A stretch of 64,000 bases of DNA from Selenomonadaceae bacterium (GCA_024698045.1 JAILRS010000005.1:1-64000), one strand, 5' to 3'. Counted from the stretch's first letter, positions 28,726 through 38,791 are shown. The notes: generated by a model not told the origin, from the sequence alone. A program made the numbers and translations.

Positions 28726-29559
28726 TTGTCATTGAGTTATTTTGTGAAACACATAGTTAATAATGTTTGGCACGGAAAATTTTCGACATTCCCCGAAGAT
28801 ATAGTGACGCATGCAGTATCAACACGTATGGGCGGAGTAAGTAAACCGCCGTTTGATGCATTGAATTTGGCTTTACATGTCGGAGATTTGCCCGAAGATG
28901 TAATTGCCAACCGTCAAACATTCGCGAAAACTTTGGGCTTTGATGTCACGGATATCGTTACGCCCAATCAAGTACACGGCGATAATGTTTTCTACGTCGA
29001 CGAAAATTATCGCGGTTGCGGCTGTAAAAATTATGCCGATGCAATTCCCGAAACCGACGCGCTGATTACAAATGTGCCGCATCTACCGCTAATGTTGTGT
29101 TTCGCCGATTGTGTCCCGATTTTCGTTATCGATACGGTGAACAGAGCAATCGGATTGGCGCACGGCGGTTGGAAAGGTACAGTGAAAAAAATCTCCGCCA
29201 AAACCGTTTTGAAGATGGGCGAAGTATTCGGCACACACCCGAAAGACTGTATAATCGGCATCGCGCCGTCAATCGGTTCATGTTGCTACGAAGTCGGCGA
29301 TGAAGTTGTCACGAAATGCAAAAGTGCCTTCCCGAAAAATTACGACGAACTTTTGATTAACCGCGACGGGAAAATTTTCTTTGACTTGAAACGCGCCAAT
29401 GTCGTTCAGCTCACCGAAATAGGAGTACCCGAAAAAAATATCGACGTCTCACCGGATTGCACTTGTTGCCAAAGTAAATTCTATTTCTCTTACCGCGCCG
29501 CGCAGAAAAATAATTTGAATCGCACGGGGAGAATCGCCGCACTGATTGCGCTCAACTGA
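28726..29559 (+). CDS. pgeF: YfiH/PgeF-family purine nucleoside phosphorylase (multicopper polyphenol oxidoreductase fold)
   Basis: A 277-residue member of the DUF152/YfiH (LACC1-like) family, whose members show purine nucleoside phosphorylase/deaminase activity or edit peptidoglycan precursors. The zinc-ligand pattern is present: His84 in NQVHG, Cys129 in FADCVPI and His146 in AHGGWKGT, followed by GIAPSIGSCCYEVG. The TTG at 28726 has AAAGG six bases ahead; a second TTG two codons later is possible. Confidence 0.88.
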   Translation: MSLSYFVKHIVNNVWHGKFSTFPEDIVTHAVSTRMGGVSKPPFDALNLALHVGDLPEDVIANRQTFAKTLGFDVTDIVTPNQVHGDNVFYVDENYRGCGCKNYADAIPETDALITNVPHLPLMLCFADCVPIFVIDTVNRAIGLAHGGWKGTVKKISAKTVLKMGEVFGTHPKDCIIGIAPSIGSCCYEVGDEVVTKCKSAFPKNYDELLINRDGKIFFDLKRANVVQLTEIGVPEKNIDVSPDCTCCQSKFYFSYRAAQKNNLNRTGRIAALIALN

Positions 29560-29626
29560 AAATTTTTGACAGATTAAAAGTTGCGGATTATTATTCAAGG
29601 TATAAAAGTTTTAGGAGGTTCGGACT

Positions 29627-30748
29627 ATGATTATCGGTGTATCCAAGGAAATAAAGAACAACGAAAACCGTGTCGGGTTGACACCTGCGGGCGCGGACAC
29701 TCTCGTAAAAGCCGGTCACAAAGTTTTAATCGAACAAAGCGCGGGAATCGGCTCGGGTTTCGCGGACGAAAATTATACTGCGGTCGGCGCGGAAATTGTT
29801 GCGGATAAGAAGAGAATTTTTGACGATGCCGACATGATTATCAAAGTCAAAGAGCCGCTTGAGCCCGAATATGATTTGTTCCACGAAGGACAGATTTTAT
29901 TTACGTACTTACACCTTGCACCCGAACCCGAATTGACGAAAGCATTGCTTGATAAAAAAGTCACGGGCATAGCTTACGAAACAGTTGTCGGGCGCGACGG
30001 AAGAAGTTTGCCGCTACTTGCTCCCATGAGCGAAATAGCAGGTCGGATGTCGGTACAATTGGGCGCACAATTTTTGGAAAGTCAATACGGCGGTCGCGGA
30101 GTACTTTTGTCGGGCGTCAGCGGTGTTGAGTCGGGACAAGTTGTCATAATCGGCGGCGGCGTTGTCGGCACCAATGCGGCAAAAATCGCTTTGGGTATGC
30201 GTGCACGCGTCACGATAATTGATTTGTCTATCGAGCGTCTTCGCTATCTTGATGACATTTTCGGCGGCAAAGTTTGTACGGTCATGAGTAACGATTACAA
30301 TATCGCGCATTGGACGGAACAGGCCGATTTGCTTATCGGTGCGGTACTCGTCCCCGGCGCGAAAACTCCGCAGCTTGTCACCGAAGATATGGTAAAGAAA
30401 ATGAAGAAGGGTTCTGTTATCGTCGACGTGGCAATAGATCAAGGCGGTTCGATTGCAACCTGCGATCATGTCACTACGCACAGCGATCCGATTTTCGTTA
30501 AACACGGAGTAATTCATTATTCCGTCGCGAATATCCCCGGCGCAGTTTCCAGAACTTCAACACTTGCGCTGACCAATGCAACATTGCCGTATGCTCTGCG
30601 AATAGCAAATAAAGGTTGGAAAACGGCCTGCGTTGAGGATTGCGGACTTGCAAAAGGTTTGAACACAATCGGCGGCAAATTGACCAACAAAGCAGTTGCC
30701 GAGGCTTTGAACTGCGAATACGTTGACTATAACGAGTTCCTGAAGTAA
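29627..30748 (+). CDS. ald: Alanine dehydrogenase
   Basis: A 373-residue NAD-dependent enzyme interconverting L-alanine and pyruvate plus ammonia. It shows Arg15 and Lys75 (pyruvate binding), catalytic His96 in YLHLAPEP, and the Rossmann motif [10 protein letters not shown] near 175-184. TAGGAGG precedes the ATG. It lies 67 bp after pgeF with no terminator between and has a strong terminator after it. Confidence 0.96.
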   Translation: MIIGVSKEIKNNENRVGLTPAGADTLVKAGHKVLIEQSAGIGSGFADENYTAVGAEIVADKKRIFDDADMIIKVKEPLEPEYDLFHEGQILFTYLHLAPEPELTKALLDKKVTGIAYETVVGRDGRSLPLLAPMSEIAGRMSVQLGAQFLESQYGGRGVLLSGVSGVESGQVVIIGGGVVGTNAAKIALGMRARVTIIDLSIERLRYLDDIFGGKVCTVMSNDYNIAHWTEQADLLIGAVLVPGAKTPQLVTEDMVKKMKKGSVIVDVAIDQGGSIATCDHVTTHSDPIFVKHGVIHYSVANIPGAVSRTSTLALTNATLPYALRIANKGWKTACVEDCGLAKGLNTIGGKLTNKAVAEALNCEYVDYNEFLK

Positions 30749-30775
30749 AAATTTTTGGGTTGACGAAATAAAAAT

Positions 30776-30813
30776 AATCCCCGTGTCGAAAAAAATCTGC
30801 GCGGGGATTTTTA
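30776..30813 (+). terminator. Rho-independent terminator of ald
   Basis: A 10-bp stem AATCCCCGTG/CGCGGGGATT (30776-30785, 30800-30809) is followed by T residues. Confidence 0.9.
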
Positions 30814-30862
30814 ACATAAGATGAGCGGCGTCCGTTAACGAGACGCGAAAGGAGAGTTCTAA

Positions 30863-31432
30863 ATGAAAGTCGGAGTTATCAGCGATACACATGGTTACGT
30901 CGAGCGCGTCAAATTGGCTATGGAAAAATTTTTTGCCGATGCGGATTTAATTTTGCATTCGGGCGACGTACTTTATCACGGCCCCAACAATCCGAATTAC
31001 AAGGGCGACGATTATAATCCCAAAGCTTTGGCGAACATGATTAACGAATCAAAAATCCCGTTCGTGATAGCGCGCGGCAACGGCGACAGCGAAGTAGATC
31101 AACTCGTATTGAAAGTGCCGATTCAAGCCCCGTACGCCTATGCATTCGTAAACGGTAAGCGTATTGTCGTCAATCACGGTCACTTATTGCCGACCGATAA
31201 AGATAAGGACGAAACCGCCACACATCTTCACGCGGATATTTTTATCACGGGACATATACACACAACGGTTTTGGAACGTCGCGGCAATACGATTTTCCTT
31301 AATCCGGGGACGGTATCGCCGTATCTTACGAATCGCGAAGACAAACGTACAAGTGTCGCGGTTATCACTGATGATAAGATTCAGATTTTCGACTTGGATA
31401 CTTCCGAAGTTTTGATGAGTTTGAATATCTGA
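30863..31432 (+). CDS. YfcE/MJ0936-type metallophosphodiesterase
   Basis: A 189-residue calcineurin-like phosphoesterase. The metal-binding motifs are in order: D8-x-H10 in ISDTHG, GDV near 34, GNGD near 73, NHGH and finally GHIHT. Members hydrolyse phosphodiesters, including bis-pNPP and possibly cyclic or nucleotide phosphodiesters. GAAAGGAG precedes the ATG. It is monocistronic between two terminators. Confidence 0.9.
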   Translation: MKVGVISDTHGYVERVKLAMEKFFADADLILHSGDVLYHGPNNPNYKGDDYNPKALANMINESKIPFVIARGNGDSEVDQLVLKVPIQAPYAYAFVNGKRIVVNHGHLLPTDKDKDETATHLHADIFITGHIHTTVLERRGNTIFLNPGTVSPYLTNREDKRTSVAVITDDKIQIFDLDTSEVLMSLNI

Positions 31433-31454
31433 TTGCCTGTAAAAATTTTTACGG

Positions 31455-31487
31455 TCGTCGCGGAAAAAATTCGCGGCGATTTTTTAT
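31455..31487 (+). terminator. Rho-independent terminator after the phosphodiesterase gene
   Basis: TCGTCGCG (31455-31462) pairs with CGCGGCGA (31472-31479), then a T6 run. It overlaps the end of the convergent cbiA gene by a few bases. Confidence 0.85.
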
Positions 31488-32848
31488 TTGGAGTTGTGAT
31501 AATCGATTAGGCTGTCGACAAAATTTTTAGCGATATCGGGACAACCTGTAAAGTGAATATGAAGATATGAGCCGACAACATTTTTACGAATCAAGCCGGC
31601 GGAATATCTGTCGCCCGTGCGTAGTTTCGTACAGAGAAAAATATTTTCGCCCGGAGTTGTACCGATTTCCGAAGAGAAATGAAATTCATGTGTATGAACT
31701 TTATCGCCGCGCTTGCCGATAATGCAGTCGTGCAAAATTTCCGCATCAACGTAGCCGACCGATTGCAATCGTCTGTTCATAATCGTAAAGCCGTCAAAAA
31801 CATCGCACATGTCGAATTTTTTCCCGCTGAAGTCTATCAGCCTATTCATCAGATACATAAATCCGCCGCACTCCGCAAAAATCGGCATACCTTTATCCGC
31901 CGCGTCATGAATTTCTCTACGCAGACTTTCATTTTGCTCCAGTTGTTCGGCGAACATTTCGGGGAAACCGCCGCCGATTAAAAGACCGTCGACATCGGGC
32001 AGATGTTTATCATTCAGCGGACTGAAATAAATTATTTGCGCCCCGAGCTTTTCCAATTCCGCAAGACTTGTTTCGTAATAAAAGTTAAACGCCTTATCAT
32101 AAGCCACACCGATTTTCACACGCGGCAAAATTTTTTCCGTATCGTCAACGGTTTCAATCGGCGCGGCACTCTTCGCAATGTCAATCAGCGCACCAATATC
32201 GATTTGACTTTCTACTGCTTCGGCGATTCTTTGTAACCTGCCGCCGTCTTGATTTTCACTTGTAGGCAAAAGCCCCAAATGTCTTTCGGGTAAATTTATT
32301 CTCATATCGCGACGAATTGCGCCGAAACATTTTATATTCAATTTGTCCAGCGCGTCGATAATCATATCTCTGTGCGAATCCGAGCCGATACGATTCAAAA
32401 TCATGCCGGCAAAATTGACGGACTTATCGAATTCGCGGAAGCCGAGTGCAATCGCCGCCGCCGAAGTCCCCATGTGCTGAGCATCGATGACGAGCACGAC
32501 GGGAATACCGAGCAATTTGGAAATTTCCGCCGTGGAACTGATACCGTTGCGCCCGCCGTCGTAAAGACCCATCACGCCCTCGATTATAGAAATATCCGCA
32601 GCCTTCGCCGTATTCGCGAAAATATTTTTGATATTGTCTTTGCCGACAAGCCAACTGTCCAAATTATGTGAGGGCTTACCGTTGACCGATTGATGCCAAC
32701 CCGTATCGATATAATCAGGCCCCGTCTTGTATGATTGAACGTTCAGCCCACGATTTTTCAGCGCGGCAATTAATCCGACGGTTATTGTTGTCTTTCCGGC
32801 TCCGCTTTGAGTTGCCGCTATTATTATCCGCGGAAAATTATTTTTCAT
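31484..32848 (-). CDS. cbiA: Cobyrinate a,c-diamide synthase
   Basis: A 454-residue ATP-dependent amidotransferase of corrin synthesis (CbiA, called CobB in the aerobic pathway), amidating side chains a and c of cobyrinate. The N-terminal P-loop domain begins with ATQSGAGKTT, EGVMGLYDG follows, and the C-terminal class I glutaminase domain has the nucleophile in ECGGFMYL and the His-containing SYLHIHF. The ATG at 32848 has GAGGGG just upstream and overlaps the end of cbiC by 11 bp, so the two are coupled. No other corrin gene is in the window. Confidence 0.92.
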   Translation of the reverse strand: MKNNFPRIIIAATQSGAGKTTITVGLIAALKNRGLNVQSYKTGPDYIDTGWHQSVNGKPSHNLDSWLVGKDNIKNIFANTAKAADISIIEGVMGLYDGGRNGISSTAEISKLLGIPVVLVIDAQHMGTSAAAIALGFREFDKSVNFAGMILNRIGSDSHRDMIIDALDKLNIKCFGAIRRDMRINLPERHLGLLPTSENQDGGRLQRIAEAVESQIDIGALIDIAKSAAPIETVDDTEKILPRVKIGVAYDKAFNFYYETSLAELEKLGAQIIYFSPLNDKHLPDVDGLLIGGGFPEMFAEQLEQNESLRREIHDAADKGMPIFAECGGFMYLMNRLIDFSGKKFDMCDVFDGFTIMNRRLQSVGYVDAEILHDCIIGKRGDKVHTHEFHFSSEIGTTPGENIFLCTKLRTGDRYSAGLIRKNVVGSYLHIHFTGCPDIAKNFVDSLIDYHNSK

Positions 32849-33491
32849 TTGCACCCCTCGAACTGTCCAGCATATACAAAATTGCGTTGACCGCGGCGAC
32901 GGCGATTGAGGAGCCGCCTTTAGTTCCGCGCACGGTTAAAAACGGGATATCATTTTGCAAGGCAAGTTGTGTTTTAGATTCGGCGGCACCGACAAAACCG
33001 ACAGGCACTCCGATTATCGCGGCAGGTTTGATATTTTCTTCGCGCGCAAGTCTCAACACTTCAAAAAGAGCAGTCGGCGCATTTCCTATCGCGATAATTT
33101 GTCCGTCAAGTCTTTTGCCGAAAATACGCATCGCCGCCATTGCCCTTGTTATTCCTTCGCTCAAAGAAAGTTCGCGTGCCTCGACGTCGGCAATCTTACA
33201 AAAAATTTCTCCGCCGAATTTTTGAAACGTTTTCATGTTTATACCGCGTCTTACCATTTCGACATCGGTAAAAATATTCGCGCCGTCCGCCAGAACTTTT
33301 TTTGCCGCAGCTATAAATTTGTCGTGGATTTTTATTATCGGAGCGTAACCGACATCACCCGAGGCATGAATTATTCGCGAACAGATGATTTTTTCTTCGT
33401 CCGTCAAATTCAATCCTTCCAAATGAGGCGCGATTATCTCCATACTGCGATTTTCTATCGCCATCGGTTTTGTTATGAATGTATCTGCCAT
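32838..33491 (-). CDS. cbiC: Precorrin-8X methylmutase (cobalt-precorrin-8 methylmutase)
   Basis: A 217-residue enzyme of the CobH/CbiC family, moving a methyl group from C-11 to C-12 to form cobyrinate or hydrogenobyrinate. The catalytic His is in RIIHASGDV (about 42), and the conserved GVPVGFVGAAESK and TVRGTKGGSSIA follow. AAAGGAG lies upstream of the ATG at 33491, which I prefer to the in-frame start 34 codons earlier. cbiC and cbiA catalyse adjacent steps. I see no cobalamin riboswitch core in the short region before it. Confidence 0.94.
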   Translation of the reverse strand: MADTFITKPMAIENRSMEIIAPHLEGLNLTDEEKIICSRIIHASGDVGYAPIIKIHDKFIAAAKKVLADGANIFTDVEMVRRGINMKTFQKFGGEIFCKIADVEARELSLSEGITRAMAAMRIFGKRLDGQIIAIGNAPTALFEVLRLAREENIKPAAIIGVPVGFVGAAESKTQLALQNDIPFLTVRGTKGGSSIAVAAVNAILYMLDSSRGANEK

Positions 33492-33649
33492 AAAAAATTT
33501 CTCCTTTGTCTTTACGGTTAAAGTAAATAAATTTTCTGCGCAGGCATACATTATCCTGCCGCGCCCGTGAATGCTTGCAATATTAATTATCATATGTTAG
33601 CTTAAAGTGCACGGCGAAAAAATTTTCGTCGACAGAACGGAGGATTAGA

Positions 33650-34678
33650 ATGGAACAGCAAATACAGGAATTGCGCGAGCGAGCGAATGACGCGATAAAA
33701 AATTCTGCGTCAACGTTAAAGGAACTCGACGAAGTGCGCGTAAAATTTTTGGGCAAGAAAGGCGAATTGACAGCTTTACTGCGCGGTATGAATCAATTGA
33801 CTGCGGACGAACGCCCCAAAGTCGGCAAACTCGTCAACGAAGCACGCGCGGAGATTGAACAACTTATCGCCGAAAAAAATTCCGAACTCAAAGCGAAAGA
33901 ATTGGAAACAAAATTGGCGTCCGAAAAAATTGATGTGACATTGCCCGGTCGAAAAGTACATGCCGGACATCTGCACCCGTTGACTTTGACATTGAATCGC
34001 GTCAAAGAAATTTTTATCAGCATGGGATATACAGTCGAGGAAGGTCCCGAAGTTGAAACGGATTATTATAATTTCGAGGCGTTGAATTTACCGAAAGATC
34101 ATCCTGCGCGCGATATGCAGGATTCATTTTATATAACCGAAGATATTTTATTGCGGACACAAACTTCGCCGGTACAAGCGCGTACCATGCAGAGTCACGA
34201 GCCTAATACTCCGATTCGTATGATTGCGCCGGGCAGAGTGTATCGCCGCGATGATTACGATGCCTCACATTCGCCGATGTTCACGCAGGTTGAAGGTCTT
34301 GTCATTGACAAGGGAATCAGTTTTGCGGATTTGAAAGGTACGCTTGAAGATTTCTCCAAGAAAATTTTCGGCGAAAAAACTAAGATTCGTCTGCGCCCGA
34401 GTTTCTTCCCGTTCACCGAGCCGAGCACCGAAATTGATGTATCATGTGTCATGTGTCACGGCGAAGGTTGCAAAGTTTGTCAGGGATCTGGTTGGCTCGA
34501 AATTTTGGGTGCCGGTATGGTTCACCCCAATGTATTGAAAATGAGCGGCTACAATCCCGAAGAAGTCAGCGGCTTCGCGTTCGGCATGGGTATCGAAAGA
34601 ATTGCGATGTTAACTTACGGGCTGGACGATATGCGTTTGCTTTACGATAACGATGTTCGTTTCCTGAATCAGTTTTGA
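33650..34678 (+). CDS. pheS: Phenylalanyl-tRNA synthetase alpha subunit
   Basis: A 342-residue class II synthetase subunit. The N-terminal coiled coil (1-90) binds tRNA. Motif 2 surrounds [16 protein letters not shown] and motif 3 is [14 protein letters not shown], with the Phe-pocket Ala in [17 protein letters not shown] cluster near 268 looks metal binding, as in some bacterial PheS. It lies 48 bp before pheT. A weak TTGCAA (33575-33580) and TAGCTT (33598-33603) could be its promoter. Confidence 0.97.
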   Translation: MEQQIQELRERANDAIKNSASTLKELDEVRVKFLGKKGELTALLRGMNQLTADERPKVGKLVNEARAEIEQLIAEKNSELKAKELETKLASEKIDVTLPGRKVHAGHLHPLTLTLNRVKEIFISMGYTVEEGPEVETDYYNFEALNLPKDHPARDMQDSFYITEDILLRTQTSPVQARTMQSHEPNTPIRMIAPGRVYRRDDYDASHSPMFTQVEGLVIDKGISFADLKGTLEDFSKKIFGEKTKIRLRPSFFPFTEPSTEIDVSCVMCHGEGCKVCQGSGWLEILGAGMVHPNVLKMSGYNPEEVSGFAFGMGIERIAMLTYGLDDMRLLYDNDVRFLNQF

Positions 34679-34726
34679 AAATAAACGCGTGATTAACTTT
34701 GAGTTGATTAACGGGAGGATTATTTT

Positions 34727-37348
34727 ATGCAGGTTTCTACCAAATGGCTGAAGGATTATATAGATATAGATTTGACGGCGGACGAACTTGCCGAAAAATT
34801 TACGATGGCAGGCATTCCCGTCGAAAATGTCATTCATGCCGGCGAAGGTCTTGAGAAAGTCATAACGGGCAGAATCGAAGATTTGAAGGCACATCCCGAT
34901 AGCGATCACTTGCAGATTTGTCAGATGGATATCGGCGCGGATAATCTTTTGCAAATCGTGACGGGTGCGCCGAATGTCGAGGAAGGACAAATAGTGCCCG
35001 TGGCAATGATTGGAGCACATTTGCCTAACGGTCAAAAAATTTCCAAGGGAAAAATGCGCGGCGTTGCATCGAATGGTATGCTTTGTTCTGCAGGCGAACT
35101 CAAACTTGATTTGGAAGGTTTGCCGATTGAACAGCAGACAGGCATTTACATTTTGCCTGAAGATACGCCCATAGGGATTCCCGTTGCCGAAGTTTTGGGT
35201 TTGGATGACGATATTTTGGAATTTGAGTTGACGGCGAATCGCGGCGATTGTTTCAGCGTAGTCGGGTTGGTACGTGAATTGTCTGTGCTTACTGGTAAAC
35301 GCCCGAAATATCCCGAAATTGTTGTCGACGAAAATGATAAGCGAACTGCCGAAGATTTAGTCAAAATCGGAATCGACGCAAAAGATTTGTGCTCGAGATT
35401 TTCCGCGCGCGTTTTAACCAACGTTAAATTGAAACAATCGCCCGAATGGATGATTAAACGTCTTGAGGGCGCGGGCATGCGTGCGATTAACAATGTCGTC
35501 GACGTCACAAACTTTGTCATGCTCGAATACGGTCAGCCGCTCCATGCCTACGATTTCGATAAAGTTGTCGGTCATGAATTGACTGCGCGTCGTGCCGAGG
35601 AAGGCGAACCGCTCCATACATTGGATGACAGTAACAGATTAGCCAAGGGCGGCGAACTTGTCATAGCCGATGCGGAAAAGGCAGCGGGATTAGCCGGAAT
35701 AATGGGCGGCTTTGAAACCGAAATAACCGAAGACACGACAACGGTTATTCTTGAGGCGGCATGTTTCAATCCTGCATCGATTCGTCGCACGGGTCGCGCT
35801 GTAGGTTTGCATTCTGAAGCATCTGGCAGATTCGAGCGCGGCACCAATGAAAAGGGAACGATTACCGCGTTAAATCGTGTCGCCCAACTTCTGCAGGATA
35901 TGGACGCATGCACGGTCTGTCATGGTGTCGTCGATGTTTATCCCGAACCGAAAGACGATGTAAAAATAAAATTCACTACTGCGCAGATTAACGAAAGATT
36001 GGGCACGAAATACACCGACGAAGAAATTGTCAAGGTGCTTGAGGCTTTGGGCTTTGAAGTCGAAAAGGCAAGTGTAATTGATGATATCGGCGATACGATT
36101 GAGGATATCACGGACAATGTTTTCGGTAGATTGTCGGGCTTGGCGAAGAGTATCACGAAATCGGTTCGCGGTATTTCCAAAACTTCCGACGTCAACGATG
36201 CAGTAAAAGATATCGGCAATTCGATTGGCGACATGGTAAAGGATACCAACATAAATCTTCCCGTCGAATCGTATGAAGTTACAGTGCCCGAATGGCGTAA
36301 CGATGTCAAATTGCCCGAAGATTTATCCGAAGAGGTTGCGCGGATTTACGGTTTTGACAAAATTCCGTCGACAATGCCGAAAGGTAATCAGCAGGGACGC
36401 CAAACGGATACGCAAAACTTCATCGACAAAATCAAAAAAATTCTTTCGGGCTTGGGCATGTGCGAAGAATTGTCCTTTGCGTTTACGAGTGAAGCAATGT
36501 TTGACAAAATGCGTATGCCGGCGGATAGCGAATTGCGTCGCAGTGTACCGATAATGAATCCGTTGACGGACGTGTCACCGCTCCTGCGCACGACTTTACT
36601 TGCGTCGATATTCGAAAATGCCGTGAGAAATTACAGCCGTAAAAATGAAGATGTTCGTCTGTTTGAAGTCGCGCCCGTATTTTTCCCGAAAGCTCTGCCG
36701 ATAACCGAATTGCCGGTCGAGAAACAAAAACTTGCCGGACTTTTGATGGGACGCCGTGAGCCGAAAGGTTGGTCGCAGGATTCCGCGCAAATTGATTTCT
36801 ACGATGCAAAGGGAATTGTCGAAGAATTGTTAAGCGGTTTATCGATTTCCGGCTATAACGTCGAGCGCGGCGAACATTTTTCTTTGCATCCGGGCAAGAC
36901 CGCAATATTCACAAAGGGACGCGATATTTTGGTTACCGTCGGCGAAGTACATCCCGCGGTTGCCGAGGCTCTGGGCATCAAGAAAAAAATCTACGTATTC
37001 GAGGCGGATATAGCTACGTTGCAGAAATTTGCCGCGAAAAAATTCACGCTCGAAACTTTGCCGAAATATCCGTCAATCAGTCGCGATTTGGCTATTTTGG
37101 TCAATCATGATACGGCGGCGGCTGATGTCGAAAAAGTTATCGCGAAAAACGGCGGCACATTCTTTAAGGGTGTTACGCTCTTCGATGTCTATACGGGCGA
37201 AAGAATTTCAGCCGATAAAAAATCTTTGGCGTTTGCAATCGAATTCAGATCCAAAGAACGCACGTTGAAAGACGAAGAAGCAGACGAGGCATTTAACAAT
37301 ATTTTGGCGGCGGTTGAAAAAGAATTTGGCGCGACGCTTAGAAGTTGA
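34727..37348 (+). CDS. pheT: Phenylalanyl-tRNA synthetase beta subunit with a B5-domain insertion
   Basis: An 873-residue subunit, about 70 longer than the usual ~800. Domains in order: the EMAP-like OB fold with GRIEDLKAHPDSDHLQIC (about 45-60), the B3/B4 editing module (VVDVTNFVMLEYGQPLHAYD near 255), B5, the catalytic-like core, and the C-terminal ferredoxin-fold anticodon domain (YPSISRDLAILV onward). Residues about 447-514 form an extra amphipathic stretch inside B5 between LGFEVE and YEVTVPEWRND. GGGAGG stands upstream of the ATG. Confidence 0.97.
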   Translation: MQVSTKWLKDYIDIDLTADELAEKFTMAGIPVENVIHAGEGLEKVITGRIEDLKAHPDSDHLQICQMDIGADNLLQIVTGAPNVEEGQIVPVAMIGAHLPNGQKISKGKMRGVASNGMLCSAGELKLDLEGLPIEQQTGIYILPEDTPIGIPVAEVLGLDDDILEFELTANRGDCFSVVGLVRELSVLTGKRPKYPEIVVDENDKRTAEDLVKIGIDAKDLCSRFSARVLTNVKLKQSPEWMIKRLEGAGMRAINNVVDVTNFVMLEYGQPLHAYDFDKVVGHELTARRAEEGEPLHTLDDSNRLAKGGELVIADAEKAAGLAGIMGGFETEITEDTTTVILEAACFNPASIRRTGRAVGLHSEASGRFERGTNEKGTITALNRVAQLLQDMDACTVCHGVVDVYPEPKDDVKIKFTTAQINERLGTKYTDEEIVKVLEALGFEVEKASVIDDIGDTIEDITDNVFGRLSGLAKSITKSVRGISKTSDVNDAVKDIGNSIGDMVKDTNINLPVESYEVTVPEWRNDVKLPEDLSEEVARIYGFDKIPSTMPKGNQQGRQTDTQNFIDKIKKILSGLGMCEELSFAFTSEAMFDKMRMPADSELRRSVPIMNPLTDVSPLLRTTLLASIFENAVRNYSRKNEDVRLFEVAPVFFPKALPITELPVEKQKLAGLLMGRREPKGWSQDSAQIDFYDAKGIVEELLSGLSISGYNVERGEHFSLHPGKTAIFTKGRDILVTVGEVHPAVAEALGIKKKIYVFEADIATLQKFAAKKFTLETLPKYPSISRDLAILVNHDTAAADVEKVIAKNGGTFFKGVTLFDVYTGERISADKKSLAFAIEFRSKERTLKDEEADEAFNNILAAVEKEFGATLRS
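36067..36269 (+). other. Inserted segment in PheT B5 domain
   Basis: About 60 extra residues relative to Bacillus-type PheT as I recall it. The sequence has regular I/V/L spacing (IDDIGDTIEDITDNV, GLAKSITKSVRGI, VKDIGNSIGDMVKD), consistent with amphipathic helices or a short coiled coil. The reading frame and flanking conserved motifs are intact. Confidence 0.6.
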
Positions 37349-37359
37349 GGTGAATCAAA

Positions 37360-37626
37360 TTGGCTGACAATAAGCCAAAGAGCGAGATGAAACGCGTCGA
37401 GGTTCAAATTTTCGGCGAAATATATCGTCTGCGTACCGAAGACCCCGATGCTTTGGCTAAATTGGTTGAAATGGTTGATTCCACAATGAGAACGATAGCC
37501 CAAAGTACACGCAGTTTTTCGGGCGGCAGGATTGCGGTTTTGGCGGCATTGAAAATCGCCGAAGACTATGTGCAGCTCAAACAGCATTATGACGAATTAA
37601 TGGAATATGTCGACGAAAACAAGTGA
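37360..37626 (+). CDS. zapA: Cell division protein ZapA
   Basis: An 88-residue ZapA, which bundles FtsZ at the division site. It shows the N-terminal VQIFGEIYRLR strand pair, the EMVDSTMRTIAQS helix and the C-terminal coiled coil (AALKIAEDYVQLKQHYDELMEYV). It starts with TTG and lies 11 bp after pheT in the same operon, the common Firmicutes arrangement. Confidence 0.9.
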   Translation: MADNKPKSEMKRVEVQIFGEIYRLRTEDPDALAKLVEMVDSTMRTIAQSTRSFSGGRIAVLAALKIAEDYVQLKQHYDELMEYVDENK

Positions 37627-37761
37627 AGTGCAACCGTGAATCAAAAGCTAAACGATTTTAAGAGCAACAGAAATTTTTGTCATAGGCAGGGGAATTTACG
37701 GGCGCGGCGAATATTTCAAAAAAAGTGACAACCGTCACGCTAATTTTTAGGAGGTTTCATC

Positions 37762-38166
37762 ATGGAAACTACAGAAAAAGATTTGGTAAAAAGCGAATCC
37801 GGTCTCGGCGCAATAAAAATCGCTGACGAAGTTGTCAGTATTATTGCAGGTCTTGCGGCAACGGAAATCGAAGGCATCGCAGGCATGAGCGGCGGAGTAG
37901 TCGGCGGCATTGCCGAAATGCTCGGACGCAAAAACTTTTCCAAGGGCGTTAAAGTTGAAGTCGGCGAACGCGAAGCGGCTGTCGATTTGTTCATCATCGT
38001 CAAATACGGCGCAAGAATCCCCGACGTTGCTCTTTCCGCACAAGAGAACATCAAGAAAGCAATCGAAACTATGACGGGACTTTCTGTCGTCGAAGTTAAT
38101 GTTCACGTTCAAGGCGTACATTTCCCCGAAGATGAAGAGCAAGTAGAAGATTCGCGCGTTCATTAA
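37762..38166 (+). CDS. Asp23/Gls24 family envelope stress protein
   Basis: A 134-residue Asp23 (DUF322) protein with the signature GAIKIADEVVSIIAGLAATEIEGIAG split by conserved Gly, and VSVVEVNVHVQGVHF-like C-terminal strands. Asp23 is tethered to the membrane by AmaP in Staphylococcus, and loss provokes a cell-wall stress response. GGAGG precedes the ATG. It opens a four-gene cluster with AmaP, a second Asp23-like protein and DUF2273. Confidence 0.92.
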   Translation: METTEKDLVKSESGLGAIKIADEVVSIIAGLAATEIEGIAGMSGGVVGGIAEMLGRKNFSKGVKVEVGEREAAVDLFIIVKYGARIPDVALSAQENIKKAIETMTGLSVVEVNVHVQGVHFPEDEEQVEDSRVH

Positions 38167-38209
38167 TCATGACGTTAAAATCAAATGCGACGGGAGGTGA
38201 AAAAGTTTT

Positions 38210-38782
38210 ATGGGGATTTTGAAACGCCTTATATTACTTTTTTACATCCCGATCGTATTTTCGGCTTTGGTAGTGCTTATCGGCATAGCATTGCATATGA
38301 TTCCGCCCGATGTTTGGCAAAGTCAATTCCGTCACTTGATTTCGCAAAAAGAAACGCTGATAGTTTTGTCGTGTATGGTTTTGGCAAGCTTTATACTTTT
38401 TACGGCGGTATTCTCGAGCGACGGAGGAAGTAAAACACTTTCGGCGTTGTCGGGCGATATTCAACTTGAACAGGGAAAACCCGGGGAAGTTCAAGTAGCG
38501 GTGAATGCAATAGTGAGCGTCGTGGAACGTGCGGCAATTTTGGTCAGCGGCGTGCGCGATGTCGAAGCATTTGTCTATAAGCAAGAGGGCGAAATTCCGA
38601 TAAGAGTAAAATTGATAATCGTATTGGCACAAGGTTATTCCGCGCCGAAGGTAAGCGAAGCAACTACAGCCGCGGTAGACGAGGCATTGATGGTCGCGTT
38701 GGAATTACCGAAAGTGCCTGTTGAAATTAAAGTCAAAGAAGTCACGCATGCAATTATAGAACGCGAAAAGCGTGTCGTTTGA
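38210..38782 (+). CDS. amaP: Alkaline shock response membrane anchor protein AmaP
   Basis: A 190-residue protein with two N-terminal membrane helices (about 8-32 and 47-67) followed by a soluble Asp23-like domain (VAVNAIVSVVERAAILVSGVRDVEAFV). AmaP anchors Asp23 at the membrane. GGGAGGTG lies nine bases ahead of the ATG. It is 43 bp after the first asp23 gene and 9 bp before the second. Confidence 0.87.
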   Translation: MGILKRLILLFYIPIVFSALVVLIGIALHMIPPDVWQSQFRHLISQKETLIVLSCMVLASFILFTAVFSSDGGSKTLSALSGDIQLEQGKPGEVQVAVNAIVSVVERAAILVSGVRDVEAFVYKQEGEIPIRVKLIIVLAQGYSAPKVSEATTAAVDEALMVALELPKVPVEIKVKEVTHAIIEREKRVV

Positions 38783-38791
38783 GGTGAAAAA

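Noticed and set aside
33492..33649. Cobalamin riboswitch ahead of cbiC
   Set aside because: Only about 160 bp are available, and I see no B12-box core on the minus strand.
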